From: SHLJ01 sp041618535
GTDB lineage: Bacteria; Bacteroidota; Bacteroidia; Flavobacteriales; Flavobacteriaceae
Assembly (NCBI GenBank): GCA_041618535.1
Contig: JBFKFP010000141.1
Location: 1-7,478 of the forward strand
Direction of reading: 5' to 3'
Length of the DNA stretch: 7,478 nucleotides
The position numbers and the translations under genes were made by a program. The notes under the pieces are model-generated. The model searched no databases, was not told where the DNA came from, and saw only the letters and a program-made list of their open reading frames with translations. Position 1 is the stretch's first letter; the number at the start of each line of letters is the position of its first letter. This document shows positions 5,750 through 7,478 of this stretch, in pieces.

Positions 5750-6712
5750 TCAGGCCTCCACGGGGTTTTCCTTGGCAGCAAGGTATCGCTCGGCGTCCAA
5801 TGCAGCCATACAACCCGTACCAGCCGCGGTCACCGCTTGTCGGTAGACCTTATCTGCCGCGTCACCGCTTACGAATACTCCTTCAACGTTGGTTTTAGAA
5901 GTCCCTGGAATATTTTTGATATATCCTGTCTCATCCAGCTTCAAAAAGTCTTTAAAGATATCTGTATTGGGCTTATGACCGATAGCCACAAAGAACCCCG
6001 TTGCAGGTATCACAAACTCCTCATCACTTATATTATTTCTTGCTCTAACACCGGTCACAACCTGGCCATCCCCCAGTACTTCCTCTGTTTCGGTATTATG
6101 CAGAATTTCGATGTTCTTGGTGTTTCTAACACGGGCAACCATTATTTTAGATGCTCTGAATTCATCCCTTCGGACGAGCATGGTAACTTTTTTACAAAGA
6201 TTCGACAGATAATGTGCCTCCTCACATGCAGAGTCGCCTCCACCGACGATCACCACCTCCTGGTCACGGTAGAAGAACCCATCACAAATCGCACAGGCCG
6301 AAACACCACCTCCAAGTTTTAGATATTTCTGCTCAGATGGTATATTCAGGTACTTCGCAGATGCTCCGGTTGCTATTATTACAGTATCACAATGGATCTC
6401 TTTTTCATCATTGATCCAAATCCTGTGAACAGGACCATCAAAATCGACTTTAGTCACCCATCCATGCCTGATATCTGCACCAAAACGTTCCGCTTGCTGT
6501 TGAAACTCAACCATCATCTCCGGTCCGGTTATTCCCTCGGGGTATCCCGGATAATTCTCTACCTCATTGGTTGTGGTCAACTGACCTCCTGGTTGGGTTC
6601 CCTGATACAAGACAGGATGCATATTCGCTCTGGATGCATATATAGCCGCTGTGTATCCGGCAGGTCCTGACCCAATAATCATACATTTTACGTGCTCTAC
6701 AGTTTCTGACAT
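5750..6712 (-). CDS. trxB: Thioredoxin reductase (NADPH)
   Basis: A full-length 320-residue flavoprotein starting at ATG 6712-6710, normal for low-molecular-weight thioredoxin reductases. It transfers electrons from NADPH via FAD and a redox-active disulfide to thioredoxin in the cytoplasm. The FAD-binding motif GSGPAG is at 14-19 and GGQLTTTNEVENYPG at 42-56. The catalytic pair is CAIC (140-143) followed by DG. The NADPH fold has VGGGDSACEE (156-165) and the NADP-specific basic residues RRDEFRAS (181-188). The second FAD motif GVFVSGDAAD lies at 278-287, and the C-terminal GTGCMAALDAERYL at 298-311. All essential residues are present. It is monocistronic in this window, convergent with the second DUF2807 gene and divergent from the lipocalin-like lipoprotein gene. 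An alternative such as a ferredoxin/flavodoxin reductase-like homologue is excluded by the CAIC motif. Confidence 0.97.
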   Translation of the reverse strand: MSETVEHVKCMIIGSGPAGYTAAIYASRANMHPVLYQGTQPGGQLTTTNEVENYPGYPEGITGPEMMVEFQQQAERFGADIRHGWVTKVDFDGPVHRIWINDEKEIHCDTVIIATGASAKYLNIPSEQKYLKLGGGVSACAICDGFFYRDQEVVIVGGGDSACEEAHYLSNLCKKVTMLVRRDEFRASKIMVARVRNTKNIEILHNTETEEVLGDGQVVTGVRARNNISDEEFVIPATGFFVAIGHKPNTDIFKDFLKLDETGYIKNIPGTSKTNVEGVFVSGDAADKVYRQAVTAAGTGCMAALDAERYLAAKENPVEA

Positions 6713-6734
6713 TTTCTAAATTTTTATACACGAA

Positions 6735-6767
6735 CAAAAGTAGGTTTTTTGGCTAAAACCTTACATA
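6735..6767 (-). promoter_or_regulatory. Candidate trxB promoter
   Basis: On the minus strand TACTTTTG (6742-6735) is an exact TAnnTTTG match 22 nt before the trxB start, and TATG (6767-6764), three of four bases of TTTG, lies 21 bp further upstream. The spacing equals that of the two better promoters in the window. The leader would be only about 15 nt. Confidence 0.42.
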
Positions 6768-6858
6768 GAAGTTATCAACACTTCTGATAGATCTATTTAA
6801 TATTATTATTCCTGAAAAAATTTGTAACTTGGTTAGCAACAATTAACCACGACATCTC

Positions 6859-7338
6859 ATGAGAACATTAGTCATCATCATCTGTATCGGTATCATTTCA
6901 TTTTATTCATGCAAAAATGAGTCTTCTGAACAAGCAGGGGCGGTAGCTGAAACTGAATCTAGCAAACCTTCCATCAGGGGGGTATGGGAATTGGTCTCAT
7001 TCTATAATTATGATCAGGATGGAAATGTTTCCGATACGCTGAAAGCCAGTCAAACCAACAAGCAAGTAAAGATCTATACGGAATCCAAGATCATGTGGAG
7101 TCGTTTTAATATCAATGACACCATCGACTGGTTCGGTTACGGCACCTATACCACAACCGACACTTCACTGATCGAGACCCTTGAATATGGTTCAAAATCG
7201 ATGAATCGAGTCATCAACGAGGAGCAAAATGTCTTCGACTTTAAACTTATCCTTGCTGAGGAAACCTTCAGCCAGATCACTTTAGACGATGACGGAGATC
7301 CTTTCTTTGCGGAGAATTACAGAAGGATCGAGAAATAG
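6859..7338 (+). CDS. Small lipocalin-like lipoprotein of unknown function
   Basis: A 159-residue protein starting at ATG 6859. It begins with a lipoprotein signal, MRTLVIIICIGIISFYSC, with Cys18 the likely acylation site; FYSC is a loose lipobox but acceptable for Bacteroidota. A polar linker rich in S, E and A (19-37) leads into a compact beta-rich domain whose first strand, RGVWELVSFYNYD (39-51), has the G-x-W pattern of lipocalin-like folds. Later strands include WFGYGTYTTTDTSLIETLEY and the closing FFAENYRRIEK. I take it as a single-domain lipocalin-like or DUF4488-type lipoprotein; the exact family is uncertain and no ligand can be inferred. It probably faces the periplasm or is anchored in the outer membrane. 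It is divergent from trxB across 146 nt. TAACTTG at 6825-6831 is a -7 candidate missing one T. No terminator is obvious after the stop. Confidence 0.75.
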   Translation: MRTLVIIICIGIISFYSCKNESSEQAGAVAETESSKPSIRGVWELVSFYNYDQDGNVSDTLKASQTNKQVKIYTESKIMWSRFNINDTIDWFGYGTYTTTDTSLIETLEYGSKSMNRVINEEQNVFDFKLILAEETFSQITLDDDGDPFFAENYRRIEK

Positions 7339-7478
7339 AATCCCGTTTTTCAGACCACGTTGGAGAGAATAGAGTCATTCCTTTAAAAATCACAATGGGA
7401 GCTACCCCGTTTATTGCTGGTTTTGGTCAAAACAGTCCGTAGGAATGAGCACTCCGATTAATTTTTGGTATTCTATCG

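Noticed and set aside
6772..6780. TTATCAACA, one mismatch from a DnaA box
   Set aside because: It is single and isolated beside trxB, with no cluster of boxes or origin-associated gene.
7394..7414. Possible hairpin CAATGGG...CCC...ATTG after the lipocalin-like gene
   Set aside because: Only a 3-bp core with an asymmetric bulge and no T-run; not supportable as a terminator.
7384..7431. Short plus-strand ATG frame of about 15 codons after the lipocalin-like gene, near 7394
   Set aside because: It has no start context, family resemblance or conserved pattern and is expected by chance.
7411..7476. Minus-strand open frame entering from the right edge and ending at TAA (7413-7411), 21 codons plus stop
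   Set aside because: It may be the 3' end of a gene beyond the window, but it is too short and has no recognisable motif.

Overview
The window looks like a chromosomal segment of a member of the Bacteroidota, most likely the Flavobacteriaceae. Three things point there. The gene families are typical of the group (DUF4442, TIGR00266/AIM24, DUF4870, a short PadR with PspC, head-GIN/DUF2807 proteins). Several starts are preceded by the Bacteroidota-type -7 element TAnnTTTG, twice with a TTG or TTTG 21 bp upstream. Shine-Dalgarno sequences are generally missing. There are no rRNA or tRNA genes, CRISPR arrays, transposases or phage genes.

Layout. (1) Positions 1-1189, minus strand: a DUF4442 hotdog-like protein followed 58 nt later by a TIGR00266/AIM24-family protein that runs off the left edge. 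They are probably one operon. (2) Positions 1270-1785, plus strand: a promoter and a DUF4870 (Tic20-like) small membrane protein, divergent from the first pair. (3) Positions 1906-4869, plus strand: a PadR-type repressor overlapping by ATGA a large membrane protein with an N-terminal HAAS-like helical domain, a PspC domain, further membrane segments and a long hydrophilic tail. A head-GIN (DUF2807) lipoprotein with its own promoter follows, closed by a strong hairpin terminator. (4) Positions 4875-5748, plus strand: a second, diverged exported DUF2807 protein with its own promoter. (5) Positions 5750-6712, minus strand: thioredoxin reductase (trxB), convergent with the preceding gene and only 1 nt from it. 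(6) Positions 6859-7338, plus strand: a small lipocalin-like lipoprotein. The last 140 nt hold nothing I can support as a gene.

How the genes may work together. The coherent unit is padR - HAAS/PspC - DUF2807 lipoprotein - exported DUF2807 protein. PspC domains and the DUF2807 ('toastrack'-like) beta-repeat proteins belong to cell-envelope stress systems, and PadR regulators are commonly translationally coupled to HAAS-domain membrane proteins. I infer a membrane-sensing switch: the PspC protein reads the state of the envelope and signals to PadR through its cytoplasmic N-terminus, while the two beta-repeat proteins act outside the inner membrane. The DUF4870 protein just upstream may be an accessory. 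trxB and the lipocalin-like lipoprotein look like ordinary neighbours rather than members of the unit.
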